64,000 nucleotides of DNA from Actinomycetales bacterium (GTDB taxonomy: Bacteria; Actinomycetota; Actinomycetes; Actinomycetales; Dermatophilaceae): NCBI GenBank assembly GCA_016711095.1, contig JADJTP010000003.1, positions 310,001 through 374,000 of the forward strand, written 5' to 3'. The notes beneath the pieces were generated by a model, which saw nothing but the letters and a program-made list of their open reading frames with translations, was not told the origin of the DNA and made no database searches. The stretch's first letter is position 1. Each line of letters starts with the position of its first letter. Below are positions 31,863 to 39,833 of the stretch, piece by piece. The position numbers and the translations under genes were made by a program.

Positions 31863-33077
31863 TCAGGACGCCAGCGCCCGCTCGACGTGACCCGCGATAT
31901 GGTCGGCGATCTCCAGGGCGGCCGTGGCGGCCGGTGACGGGGCGTTGAGGACGTGCACCTGCCGGCCGTGAGTCTGCACGAGGAAGTCCTCGACCATCGA
32001 CCCGTCGCGGCGCAGAGCCTGAGCGCGCACGCCCGCCGGAGCCGGGTGCAGATCGGCCGCCTCGATGCCGGGCACCAGCCGCGACAGGCTCGCCGCGAAC
32101 TGTCGCCGCGACAAGGACCGGACGATCTCACGGGCCCCGGGCACCACATTGCGCCGGGCGAGCCGCCACAGCCCCGGCCAGGCCAGCGACTCGCGCAGCT
32201 CGGCAAGGTCGACATCGCGCCAGGTGTAGCCCTCCCGGCGCAGCGCGAGCACCGCGTTGGGCCCCGCGTGCACCCCTCCTGCGATCATCCGGGTCAGGTG
32301 CACGCCCAGGAACGGGAAGCGCGGGTCGGGCACGGGATAGATGAGCCCGCGCACGAGATAGTGCTTGTCGCCTCCCAACTCGAAGTACTCGCCGCGGAAC
32401 GGCACGATCCGCGCCTCGGGGGCGAGTCCGCAGGCCTCGGCCACCCGGTCGGCATACAGCCCGGCACAGACCACGAGCGCGTCGGCGTCGATCTCACCCG
32501 CCGAGGTCAGCACCCGAATACCACCTGGTCGCGGCGTGGCACCGGCGACGGTCACTCCGAGTCGCACCACGCCCCCGGCCGCCGCGAGGTCGTCGGCGAG
32601 CGAGCGGCATACGGCGGGGTAGTCGATGATCCCGGTCGTCTCGACGTGCAAGGCCGCCACGCACCGCACATAGGGCTCGTGCTCGCGGGCTTGCTCGGGG
32701 GTGAGCAACTGCGCCGGGACACCGTTGGCGGCGGCCCGCTCAGCGAGGGTCCGCAAGCCCGGCAGGTCGCGCTCATCAGCCGCGACGACGAGCTTGCCGC
32801 AGATGTCGTGGGCGATCCCGTTCGCCGCGGCGTAGGCCGTCATCGACCGCGCCCCGGCCACGGCCATCCTGGCCTTGAGGCTGCCCGGCGGGTAGTAGAG
32901 GCCGGCGTGGATCACCCCGGAATTGCGGCCGGTCTGGTGCTGGGCGATCGCGTGCTCCTTGTCGAGCACCTCGACGCGGTGGCCGGCCAACGCCAGCGCA
33001 CGCGCCGTAGCCAGGCCGACGATCCCGGCACCGACGACGACGATGGTGGTGGTGGCCGGGTCGGTGGCGTCGTTCAC
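31863..33077 (-). CDS. lhgO: L-2-hydroxyglutarate oxidase-like FAD oxidoreductase
   Basis: DAO-family flavoprotein of 404 residues that oxidises L-2-hydroxyglutarate to 2-oxoglutarate at the membrane. The FAD loop is IVVVGAGIVGLATARALALAG. The LhgO signature AQHQTGRNSGVIHAGLYYPPGSLKARM follows, with FRGEYFEL, YPVPDPRFPFLGVHLTRM and PAPAGVRAQALRRDGSMVEDF. GTG 33077 is leaderless: TAGGCT (33091 down to 33086) lies 8 bases upstream. The product would feed the TCA cycle. Confidence 0.9.
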   Translation of the reverse strand: MNDATDPATTTIVVVGAGIVGLATARALALAGHRVEVLDKEHAIAQHQTGRNSGVIHAGLYYPPGSLKARMAVAGARSMTAYAAANGIAHDICGKLVVAADERDLPGLRTLAERAAANGVPAQLLTPEQAREHEPYVRCVAALHVETTGIIDYPAVCRSLADDLAAAGGVVRLGVTVAGATPRPGGIRVLTSAGEIDADALVVCAGLYADRVAEACGLAPEARIVPFRGEYFELGGDKHYLVRGLIYPVPDPRFPFLGVHLTRMIAGGVHAGPNAVLALRREGYTWRDVDLAELRESLAWPGLWRLARRNVVPGAREIVRSLSRRQFAASLSRLVPGIEAADLHPAPAGVRAQALRRDGSMVEDFLVQTHGRQVHVLNAPSPAATAALEIADHIAGHVERALAS

Positions 33078-33085
33078 GAGAAGCG

Positions 33086-33091
33086 AGCCTA
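33086..33091 (-). promoter_or_regulatory. -10 box of leaderless lhgO promoter
   Basis: TAGGCT on the minus strand, 8 bases before GTG 33077. It overlaps the last bases of the upstream membrane-protein gene. Confidence 0.45.
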
Positions 33092-34069
33092 TGCCTCGTC
33101 GTGCTCGATCCCCGGATCGCCGTGATACGGGCCGTGGCGACGCTGTTCGATCGTCGCGAGGACCGCGGCGGCGCCTGCCGTGGCCAGATCGGCGACGGTG
33201 AGCAGCACCCGAGAGACGGCGGCGATCGCGATGGCCGGCCCAGCGCCGATGACGGGACCGAGACCGGCGACGAGGACCACCTCGCGCACGCCGGCGCCGG
33301 AGGGCAGCAGGAAGACAAACAGGCCCGAGATCATCGCCACGGACATCGTGCCGACCGCCAGCGGTAGGACCGAGACACTGATCGGCGTGCTCGAGCGCAC
33401 CAGCAGCCACAGATGCGCGCCGAAGGCGAGCGAGGAGGCCAGCGCCCATCCGAGCGAGGTGAGGATGGCGCGTTTGCGGACCGGGTGCTCGGGCGCTGGC
33501 CGGCCCAGCACCCGAAAGCCCTGCCGGACGGCGAAAGTAAGGATGCGCGGGTGCAGACAGACGACGGCCACCGGCAGCAGCAGATAGAGCCAGGTCAGCC
33601 GGGCCAGGTCGGGGTTGGCCGCCACCAGCGACGGGACGGCCAAAGCGCCCGCCAGCAGGGCCGCGACGACGATGACCGCCAGCGAGAAGACGGTGGCCGC
33701 GAAGATCCGGGCCCGGGCAACCCCGGCCCGGCGCCCCAACTCCAGTTGCAGGACATAGGCCCACACCGACCCGGGGACGTACTTGCCGAGCTGGCCGACC
33801 AGGAAGATCTGGGCCCCCCGCCGAGCGCCGATCGGCTCGCCCAACTCGTCGACGAGGACTTGCCAGCTCATCGTCGAACACCCGATGGCGACGGGCAGGA
33901 TGAAGAAGGCCGGCAGCCACGCTCGCCACGACAGGTGGGTGACGGTCGCGCTCACCTCCCGCCAGTTGCGCACCACCGCGTATGCCGCCGCAACCACGAC
34001 GAGCGCCAACAGCAGGATCCGGGCCGCCGCCAACACCTGCGAGCCCCGGCTGCGCGAATGCCGGCTCAC
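33089..34069 (-). CDS. Lysylphosphatidylglycerol synthase-like (UPF0104) membrane protein
   Basis: Integral membrane protein of 326 residues with about eight hydrophobic helices. The motif FLVGQLGKYVPGSVWAYVLQLELGRRAG and GLFVFLLPSGAGVREVVLV match the flippase-like domain of LPG synthases, without the soluble synthase part. Such proteins occur in polysaccharide loci, where they may help move lipid-linked sugars. GTG 34069 overlaps the upstream acyltransferase stop by 4 bases. Confidence 0.82.
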   Translation of the reverse strand: MSRHSRSRGSQVLAAARILLLALVVVAAAYAVVRNWREVSATVTHLSWRAWLPAFFILPVAIGCSTMSWQVLVDELGEPIGARRGAQIFLVGQLGKYVPGSVWAYVLQLELGRRAGVARARIFAATVFSLAVIVVAALLAGALAVPSLVAANPDLARLTWLYLLLPVAVVCLHPRILTFAVRQGFRVLGRPAPEHPVRKRAILTSLGWALASSLAFGAHLWLLVRSSTPISVSVLPLAVGTMSVAMISGLFVFLLPSGAGVREVVLVAGLGPVIGAGPAIAIAAVSRVLLTVADLATAGAAAVLATIEQRRHGPYHGDPGIEHDEA

Positions 34070-34800
34070 CCCGAGAACTCCACCGGCACCGGTCGTCGAT
34101 CCGGGACCGCCGCCCACCAGGCGAACTCGTCGGAGACGTCAGGGACGTCGCTCGCCGTGAGGTCCAGCCGGCCCGCGGCATACGCTTCGGCGACGACGGC
34201 GATGGTCTGCGCGCAGATCCCGGCGCGGCTCATGCCCACATCATTGACGCCGCGCAGGCGCACGGGGACACCGAACGCCTTGGCAAAAGGCGGGATGTCG
34301 TGGGTGACCGCTGCACCCATGCCGATCATCGCCAGGGCGCCGACGACGCGGCGTTGGTGGACGGTGACGTTCATGCCGAGGTTGGCGCCTGCCTGAATCG
34401 TCGCGTGCCCGGCGATGCTCACGCCTGCCGAGATCGTCACGCCAGCGCCGAGTTGGACGTCGTGGGCGAGATAGCTTCGGTTGAACAGCAACGACCTGGC
34501 CCCGACGATCGTCGTCCGCCGGCTGCCCTGATGGATGACGACGAGCTCGCGAATGAGGGCACCCTCCTCGATGACGACGCCGGAATGGTCGAGGTCCCCG
34601 TCCCAGGCGAGGTTCTGGCGCAGGGTCGAGATCTCCGGGGGGGCTCCGATCGAGGTCCCCGCACCGATCCAGGCCCCATCACCCACCTGCAGCGGGCCCA
34701 GAAGCACGGCATGCGGGCCGACCGACACCCCGACACCAAGCTCGACGCCGGGGCCGACGACGGCGGTGGGGTGCACGATGGTCGGCGGGTGAGCGGTCAC
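34066..34800 (-). CDS. LpxA-like acyltransferase, left-handed beta-helix
   Basis: Hexapeptide-repeat acyltransferase of 244 residues. The repeats run from HPTAVVGPGVELGVGVSVGP to about residue 150. HQGSRRTTIVGARSLLFNRSYLAHDVQLG and AFGVPVRLRGVNDVGMSR follow the LpxA pattern of an O- or N-acyltransferase on a UDP-sugar. As a Gram-positive it makes no lipid A, so the acceptor is probably a nucleotide sugar for a surface glycan. GTG 34800 has GAGGA just upstream. Divergent from the Gfo/Idh gene. Confidence 0.82.
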   Translation of the reverse strand: MTAHPPTIVHPTAVVGPGVELGVGVSVGPHAVLLGPLQVGDGAWIGAGTSIGAPPEISTLRQNLAWDGDLDHSGVVIEEGALIRELVVIHQGSRRTTIVGARSLLFNRSYLAHDVQLGAGVTISAGVSIAGHATIQAGANLGMNVTVHQRRVVGALAMIGMGAAVTHDIPPFAKAFGVPVRLRGVNDVGMSRAGICAQTIAVVAEAYAAGRLDLTASDVPDVSDEFAWWAAVPDRRPVPVEFSG

Positions 34801-34884
34801 GGGTCCTCGTTCGGCAGGTGGTCGGAAGCCATTGTGCCCGCTCGGTTGCCCAGGACGCGAAAACCCGGACGCGCGGCGCGTGAC

Positions 34885-34890
34885 TAGGCT
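34885..34890 (+). promoter_or_regulatory. -10 box upstream of the Gfo/Idh gene
   Basis: TAGGCT, followed about 20 bases later by TAGGAG (34911-34916) 6 bases before GTG 34923. Confidence 0.45.
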
Positions 34891-34922
34891 TGACACGTCC
34901 GTCGTCCGCCTAGGAGTCCCCC

Positions 34923-35882
34923 GTGCCCGCCCGCCTGCGCGTCGCCCTCGTCGGCTCCGGCTCGATGGGCCTCAACCACGCCCGGGTCATCGCCACCGGG
35001 CCCCGCACGACCCTCACCGTGGTCATCGACCCGTCCGAGACCGCCGGCCGGGGGGCCGCCGACCGGCACGAAGCCCACTGGGCTCCCGACCTGCAGGCCC
35101 TTGACGGTGTGGACGCGGCCGTGCTCGCGGCCCCGACCGAGCATCACCTCGCGTTGGCCCTGCCCATCATCGCCGCCGGGCTACCGCTGCTCATCGAGAA
35201 GCCCGTCTGTCCCTCGCTCGCCGATACGGTGGCCGTCGTCGACGCCTCGCGCCGAGCCGGTACCCCGCTGCAGTGCGGGCTGTTGGAACGTTTCAACCCT
35301 GCCTTCGCCACGGCTTTGCGGATGGTCGACGCTCCCCTGTTCGTGCGGTCGGAACGGCACTCCCCGTATGCCGCCCGCATCAAGACAGGGGTCGGCTGGG
35401 ACCTACTCGTCCACGATGTCGACCTCGTCGTGCAAACCTTCGGCGGAGGATCTCCGGCCGAGGTCTTCGCACAGGTCGGACGATTCCACCCCGACTCGCT
35501 GCCGCACGCCGAGGACCTCGTCGAGACGATGCTGCGCTTTCCCGATGGGGGCATGGCCTCGGTGTCCGCTAGCCGGATCGGCCAGCGCAAGGTCCGGATG
35601 ATGGTCATCCAGGAGCTCGACCGGATGATCGAGGTCGACCTGCTGCGCCGAGGGGTGACGGCCTACCGGCACACGACCATCGACAGCGAACTCGGCTTCG
35701 GCGGCTATCGACAGCGCACCGAGATCGAGGTGCCCGAGATCGTCGGAGTCGAGCCCCTCGTCAGCCAGCTCGAGCACTTCGTCGACGTGATCGAGGGCCG
35801 GGTCGACCAGGACGCCGAGCGGGCGTCGATCCTGCCCGTCCACGAGGTCGTCGACCAGGTGCTGCGCTCGGGGCGATCCTGA
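34923..35882 (+). CDS. Gfo/Idh/MocA family oxidoreductase
   Basis: NAD(P)-dependent sugar oxidoreductase of 319 residues. The Rossmann loop is VALVGSGSMGLNHARVI, AAPTEHHLALALPIIAAGLPLLIEKPV holds the catalytic EKP lysine, and WDLLVHDVDLVVQTFGG the DxxxH site. Its neighbours (DegT aminotransferases, a hexapeptide acetyltransferase) suggest it oxidises C3 of a UDP-sugar, like WbpB/WlbA; this is inference. It is the only plus-strand gene in the cluster and converges on the acetyltransferase with a 16-base gap. Confidence 0.86.
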   Translation: MPARLRVALVGSGSMGLNHARVIATGPRTTLTVVIDPSETAGRGAADRHEAHWAPDLQALDGVDAAVLAAPTEHHLALALPIIAAGLPLLIEKPVCPSLADTVAVVDASRRAGTPLQCGLLERFNPAFATALRMVDAPLFVRSERHSPYAARIKTGVGWDLLVHDVDLVVQTFGGGSPAEVFAQVGRFHPDSLPHAEDLVETMLRFPDGGMASVSASRIGQRKVRMMVIQELDRMIEVDLLRRGVTAYRHTTIDSELGFGGYRQRTEIEVPEIVGVEPLVSQLEHFVDVIEGRVDQDAERASILPVHEVVDQVLRSGRS

Positions 35883-35898
35883 GATTCAGACGGGAGGG

Positions 35899-36363
35899 TC
35901 AGGCGGGCGGCATACCGAACGTCGGGGATCCGTCGGCCGCGAACTCGACCCGACCGACCTCCCGCGCCGGGACTCCCGCGACAATGGCCCGGGCCGGCAC
36001 GTCGCGGGTGACCACGGCGCCGGCCCCCACGACCGCCTCATCGCCGATCGTGACGCCCATCGTGACGATGGCACCAGCGCCGATGAAGACCCGGTCCCCG
36101 ATGACGACGGGTGCCTTCTCGACCTCGGCGAACCTTCGGCCGCTGACACACCGCCGTGCCGAGGAGTGCGTGTAGATCTGAGCGCCGGAGGAGATGTCGC
36201 ACCCGGCGCCGATGCTCAGCCCCCCCGAGGCGTCGATGACGGTGAAGGCCCCGATCCACGTGCCCGGGCCGACGACCGGCTCCCCGACGACCCAGGCGTG
36301 CTCGTTCCAGGGGTTGGCGGGCAGGGTGCCGGGGACCGGGAGGCCGGCCAGGCCGTCGCTCAT
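35899..36363 (-). CDS. Hexapeptide-repeat acetyltransferase (WbpD/WlbB-like)
   Basis: Left-handed beta-helix protein of 154 residues. EPVVGPGTWIGAFTVID, IGAGCDISSGAQIYTHSSARRCVSGRRFAEVEKAPVVIGDRVFIGAGAIV are typical of sugar N-acetyltransferases, with the catalytic His in YTHSS. It ends in IVAGVPAREVGRVEF. It may acetylate the amino group made by one of the two aminotransferases. The epimerase stop is 4 bases upstream, so it ends a four-gene operon. Confidence 0.85.
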   Translation of the reverse strand: MSDGLAGLPVPGTLPANPWNEHAWVVGEPVVGPGTWIGAFTVIDASGGLSIGAGCDISSGAQIYTHSSARRCVSGRRFAEVEKAPVVIGDRVFIGAGAIVTMGVTIGDEAVVGAGAVVTRDVPARAIVAGVPAREVGRVEFAADGSPTFGMPPA

Positions 36364-36366
36364 CGT

Positions 36367-37305
36367 TCAGCCGCCGCTGCGGATGAGGTCGGTCATCCCG
36401 TCTCGCACGAGGATGCTCGCCTCGAAGCCGAGGATCTCCATCGCGCGGCTGACGTCAGCGGCCCGTCGGCTCGCGATCACCTCACGGCCGCTGAACTCAG
36501 GCTGCACGTCGACCCCGACGGCATCGATGAGGATCCGGGCCAACTCCGCGACGGTCGTGTCGATGCCGGTCCCGATGTTGACCGGCACGTTGTCGCCCTC
36601 ACAGTCCAACGCGAGGACCACCGAGCGGGCGATGTCGTGGACGTGGATGAAGTCCATCGACTGCTCACCGCGGCCGTCGATGACCGGCGGATCGCCCGCC
36701 TTGAGCCGGTTGACGAAGTGGTTGATGACCGACGTGTAGTACGCGGTCGTCTTCTGTCCCGGGCCGTACACGTTGAAGAAGCGCAGAGCGATCCAGGACA
36801 GCCCCGAGCTGCGCTGATAGAAGCCGAGCAGGTCCTCCCCGGTCCGCTTGGAGATGCAGTATGGCGTCTGCGGGGAGAGCCGGTCGTCCTCGTGCATGGG
36901 CAGGCGCTCGGGGTCGCCGTAGACGGACGCCGAGGAGCAGAAGACCAGCCGGCGCACGCCGAGGTCGGCGGCAGCCGCGAAGACGTTATGGCTGCCGATC
37001 GTGTTGATCGCCATCGACTCGTGTGGGTCCGCCTGGCTCTTGTTGATCGACACGGCAGCCGCGTGAATGACCGAGTCACAGCCCTGCATCGCGGCGCGAA
37101 CCGCGCCGCCATAGCGGATGTCCTGATCGATGAGCTGGACCCGCCCGGGGTGCTGTGCCTGCAGGGCCTCGACGGCCCCGCGGTCGCCGCGGAACATGTT
37201 GTCGAAGATCCGCACATCGCGGCCGGAGTGCAGCAGCATCGGCACGACATGCAGGCCGATGAAGCCGGCACCTCCGGTGACGAAGACAGTCTCGCGGGTG
37301 CTCAT
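36367..37305 (-). CDS. NAD-dependent nucleotide-sugar epimerase/dehydratase
   Basis: Extended short-chain dehydrogenase of 312 residues. The NAD loop is VFVTGGAGFIGLHVV. The catalytic Ser/Tyr/Lys are in CSSASVYGDPE and TPYCISKRTGEDL. RFFNVYGPGQ, MDFIHVHDIARSV and NIGTG complete the UDP-glucose-4-epimerase-like signature. It probably provides the C4 epimer of the sugar used by the cluster. It starts 41 bases after the aminotransferase, a gap that holds one copy of the iterated octamer. Confidence 0.87.
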   Translation of the reverse strand: MSTRETVFVTGGAGFIGLHVVPMLLHSGRDVRIFDNMFRGDRGAVEALQAQHPGRVQLIDQDIRYGGAVRAAMQGCDSVIHAAAVSINKSQADPHESMAINTIGSHNVFAAAADLGVRRLVFCSSASVYGDPERLPMHEDDRLSPQTPYCISKRTGEDLLGFYQRSSGLSWIALRFFNVYGPGQKTTAYYTSVINHFVNRLKAGDPPVIDGRGEQSMDFIHVHDIARSVVLALDCEGDNVPVNIGTGIDTTVAELARILIDAVGVDVQPEFSGREVIASRRAADVSRAMEILGFEASILVRDGMTDLIRSGG

Positions 37306-37346
37306 CGGGCGTCCTTTCGTATGCCGGGTGGCCCGGCTCGGGTGCT

Positions 37347-38501
37347 TCAGCGCCGCACCGCGTCCGAGCCGACGACGGCCCGGACGGTGGTGATGACGTG
37401 CTCGAGGTCATCAGTGGTGAGGTTTGCGTGCATGGGGATCGCCAGGTGCCGGGCGAAAAGATCGGCCGACACGGGGCACGCCGGCAGCGGCCTGCCCGCT
37501 GCGGCGGCATACACCGGTTGGACGTGCGAGGCGTAGGTGCCGAAGTTGCAGCCGACCCCCTGCTCGCGCAGCGCGAGCGCCACCGCCCCCCGGTCCAGGG
37601 CCGGGTCCAGGGTGAGGACGTAGGACTGCCACGGGTGGGTGCGGTCGGGCAGCGCGACCGGCAGGGTGAGTTGCTCGAGGTCGCCGAACCCGGCGGCATA
37701 CGCGGCGGCAGAGGCGGTGCGGGCGGCCAACAGGTGTGGCAGCCGGCGCAGTTGGGCCCGCATGATCCCGGCTTGGACATCGGAGAGGCGGTAGTTGTAG
37801 CCGACCGTCTCGAAGGTCGGCACCGGCAAGGTCCGCTCCCCCTCGCGGGTGACCGCCGGCGCGATGCCATAGGTGTGCAGGGTGCGGGCCAGGTCCATGA
37901 GGTCGCCGCTGTCACCGACCAGGGCGCCGCCTTCGCCGGCCGTGATGCCCTTGCGGCCATGGAAGGAGAAGGTCGCCAGGTCGGCCAAGCTGCCGGCGGG
38001 CCGCCCACGATAGGTCGCGCCAGCCGAGCAGGCGGCGTCTTCGACGAGCCAGAGACCGTGCCGGTCGGCGATGGCCCGCAGCTCGTCATAGTCGGCGGGC
38101 TGGCCGAAGACGTCGACGGCGAGGATCCCGACGGTGCGCGGGGTGATCTGGGCCTCGACCGCTGCGGGATCGGCCGACCAGATGTCCGGGCGGACGTCGG
38201 CGAAGATCGGCCGCGCCCCCGTCCAGAGCGCGGAGTGACCGGTCGCGGGGAAGGTGTAGTCCCCGACGATCACCTCGTCGCCGGGGCCGGCGCCGAGCAC
38301 CACGAGCGCAAGATGCAGGGCGGCACCGCAGTTGGCGGTGGCCAACGCGTGCTGAGTGCCGACCACCTCAGCGAACTCACCTTCGAAGGCCAGGCAGCTC
38401 GGCCCTGCTCCGGACAGCCAGCCGGAGGCGAAAACCTCGGCCACAGCCGCCAGCTCGGGTTCTCCGACCGTCGGCTGGCCCAGGGGCACGGTACGTGTCA
38501 T
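37347..38501 (-). CDS. DegT/DnrJ/EryC1/StrS aminotransferase A
   Basis: PLP-dependent sugar aminotransferase of 384 residues. VPLGQPTVGEPELAAVAEVFASGWLSGAGP opens the family fold. ATANCGAALHLALVVLGAGPGDEVIVGDYTFPAT follows; the PLP Asp is in LVEDAACSAGA and the Schiff-base lysine in FSFHGRKGITAGEGG. It uses glutamate to aminate a keto-sugar nucleotide. ATG 38501 overlaps the glycosyltransferase stop by 4 bases. Aminotransferase B nearby is a distant paralogue with its own motif variants. Confidence 0.88.
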   Translation of the reverse strand: MTRTVPLGQPTVGEPELAAVAEVFASGWLSGAGPSCLAFEGEFAEVVGTQHALATANCGAALHLALVVLGAGPGDEVIVGDYTFPATGHSALWTGARPIFADVRPDIWSADPAAVEAQITPRTVGILAVDVFGQPADYDELRAIADRHGLWLVEDAACSAGATYRGRPAGSLADLATFSFHGRKGITAGEGGALVGDSGDLMDLARTLHTYGIAPAVTREGERTLPVPTFETVGYNYRLSDVQAGIMRAQLRRLPHLLAARTASAAAYAAGFGDLEQLTLPVALPDRTHPWQSYVLTLDPALDRGAVALALREQGVGCNFGTYASHVQPVYAAAAGRPLPACPVSADLFARHLAIPMHANLTTDDLEHVITTVRAVVGSDAVRR

Positions 38502-39778
38502 GCGGGCTCCTTCGGGTGCCGGCCGATAGCGGACTCGCGGCCCGGCCGGGTCGCGGCGAGGTCCGCGAGCGTCGCCAGGTGGGAGTCGAGCACCCGATCG
38601 AGGGTGAAGTAGGACTCGACGAGGGCCCGCCCGCGACCGCCGACGGCCCGAGCGGCCCCGGGGTCAGCGAGCACCCGGATCAGCCGCTCGGCCAATCCCT
38701 CGACGTCGCCTCGATGGGTGAGGTGGACGTCGACGCCGTCGCGCAGGGCGACTCCGGGAAAGTTGTCCAGCCGCCCCCACCCGACAACCGGCACCCCCGC
38801 GGCCATCGCCTCCAACGTCGCCGTGCCCATCCCGTCGCCTTGCTCGTGGCTCTCCACGGTCGCCGCCGCCAGCAGGTGCGGGATGCTCGATCTCGCAACG
38901 GCGCCCAGCGGGCGCACGGCATACCCGATGCCCAAGGCCTCGGCGCGGCGCAGGCAGGCGTCGTAGTAGACCCGGCCGGCGATGACCAGGCGGGCCTGCG
39001 GGTGTCGGGCGAGCACCGCGGGCAGCGCCTCGATGAGCCCGACCCGGTCGCGCAACGGGATGACGTGACCGACCGACAGGATGATCGGCGCCTCCGCGAC
39101 ACCGGCGAGCTCCCGGCCCAGCGTCGCGTCACCGCCGCGCACCCACGCGGGGTCGACTCCGACGGGGATCACCACGAGATCGCGGTACCCGCCGCGGTAC
39201 CGACTGCAGATGTAGTCACGCATGTGCGCGTCCATGACGACGATCCTCGGCCGGTATCGGCGCAGCCGCGGTGCCACTTGCGTGGCGTCCAAGCCCCGAA
39301 AGACGTGCCGATAGAGCGCCGCCGGGTTCTCCAAGCGGGTGTGCACGGACAACAACGCCGGTATGCCGCGCCGGCGCGCGTAGGCCCCGCTGGCCCAGGT
39401 GAGGTCCATGAACTGCCCGTGCTGGTGGATGACATCTGGCTGGAAGTCGTCGAGTAACACCCCGAGGGCCCGGGGCAGCGAGGGACGGCCGGCGAACGAC
39501 AGGTCGAAGCTCACCGCGAACCGCGTCTCGGGCAACATGACGGCCGGCAGCCGCACGATCCGGATGCCGTCGCGCGTCTCCCGCTGCGGAGCTTCGCCGA
39601 ATGCCGCGGTGACGACGAGGACGTCGTGGCCGCGGGCGGCATACCCGATGGCAAGTGCCTCGGACAGGTGCGCCGAGCCGCCGACCCGGGGTGGGAAGAA
39701 GTTGTTGACGACGGCGATCCGCAACCTCGGCGAGATCCCTGCGGACGGGTCCGCGGCGTCATCGGGTCTTCTCGGCAC
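38498..39778 (-). CDS. GT4-family glycosyltransferase
   Basis: GT-B glycosyltransferase of 426 residues. RIAVVNNFFPPRVGGSAHLSEALA is the acceptor-domain start with the Gly-Gly loop. VIHQHGQFMDLTW, LSVGHVIPLRDRVGLIEAL, and DGMGTATLEAMAAGVPVVGW (variant of the EPFGLxxxEAMAxG donor site) follow. It transfers a sugar from NDP or GDP donor to a lipid or glycan acceptor. GTG 39778 is leaderless, with TAGTCT 7 bases upstream. First gene of the operon that continues with aminotransferase A, the epimerase and the acetyltransferase. Confidence 0.87.
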   Translation of the reverse strand: MPRRPDDAADPSAGISPRLRIAVVNNFFPPRVGGSAHLSEALAIGYAARGHDVLVVTAAFGEAPQRETRDGIRIVRLPAVMLPETRFAVSFDLSFAGRPSLPRALGVLLDDFQPDVIHQHGQFMDLTWASGAYARRRGIPALLSVHTRLENPAALYRHVFRGLDATQVAPRLRRYRPRIVVMDAHMRDYICSRYRGGYRDLVVIPVGVDPAWVRGGDATLGRELAGVAEAPIILSVGHVIPLRDRVGLIEALPAVLARHPQARLVIAGRVYYDACLRRAEALGIGYAVRPLGAVARSSIPHLLAAATVESHEQGDGMGTATLEAMAAGVPVVGWGRLDNFPGVALRDGVDVHLTHRGDVEGLAERLIRVLADPGAARAVGGRGRALVESYFTLDRVLDSHLATLADLAATRPGRESAIGRHPKEPA

Positions 39779-39785
39779 AGCGCCG

Positions 39786-39791
39786 AGACTA
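39786..39791 (-). promoter_or_regulatory. -10 box of leaderless glycan operon promoter
   Basis: TAGTCT on the minus strand, 7 bases before GTG 39778. Confidence 0.45.
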
Positions 39792-39833
39792 ACGCGGCGA
39801 GCCGTCGAGGCTAGCGTCGAGGGGGTTGCCGTG

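Noticed and set aside
33078..34181. Extension of the LhgO reading frame to 772 codons
   Set aside because: The upstream part is an out-of-frame shadow of the UPF0104 gene; the flavin loop lies just after GTG 33077.
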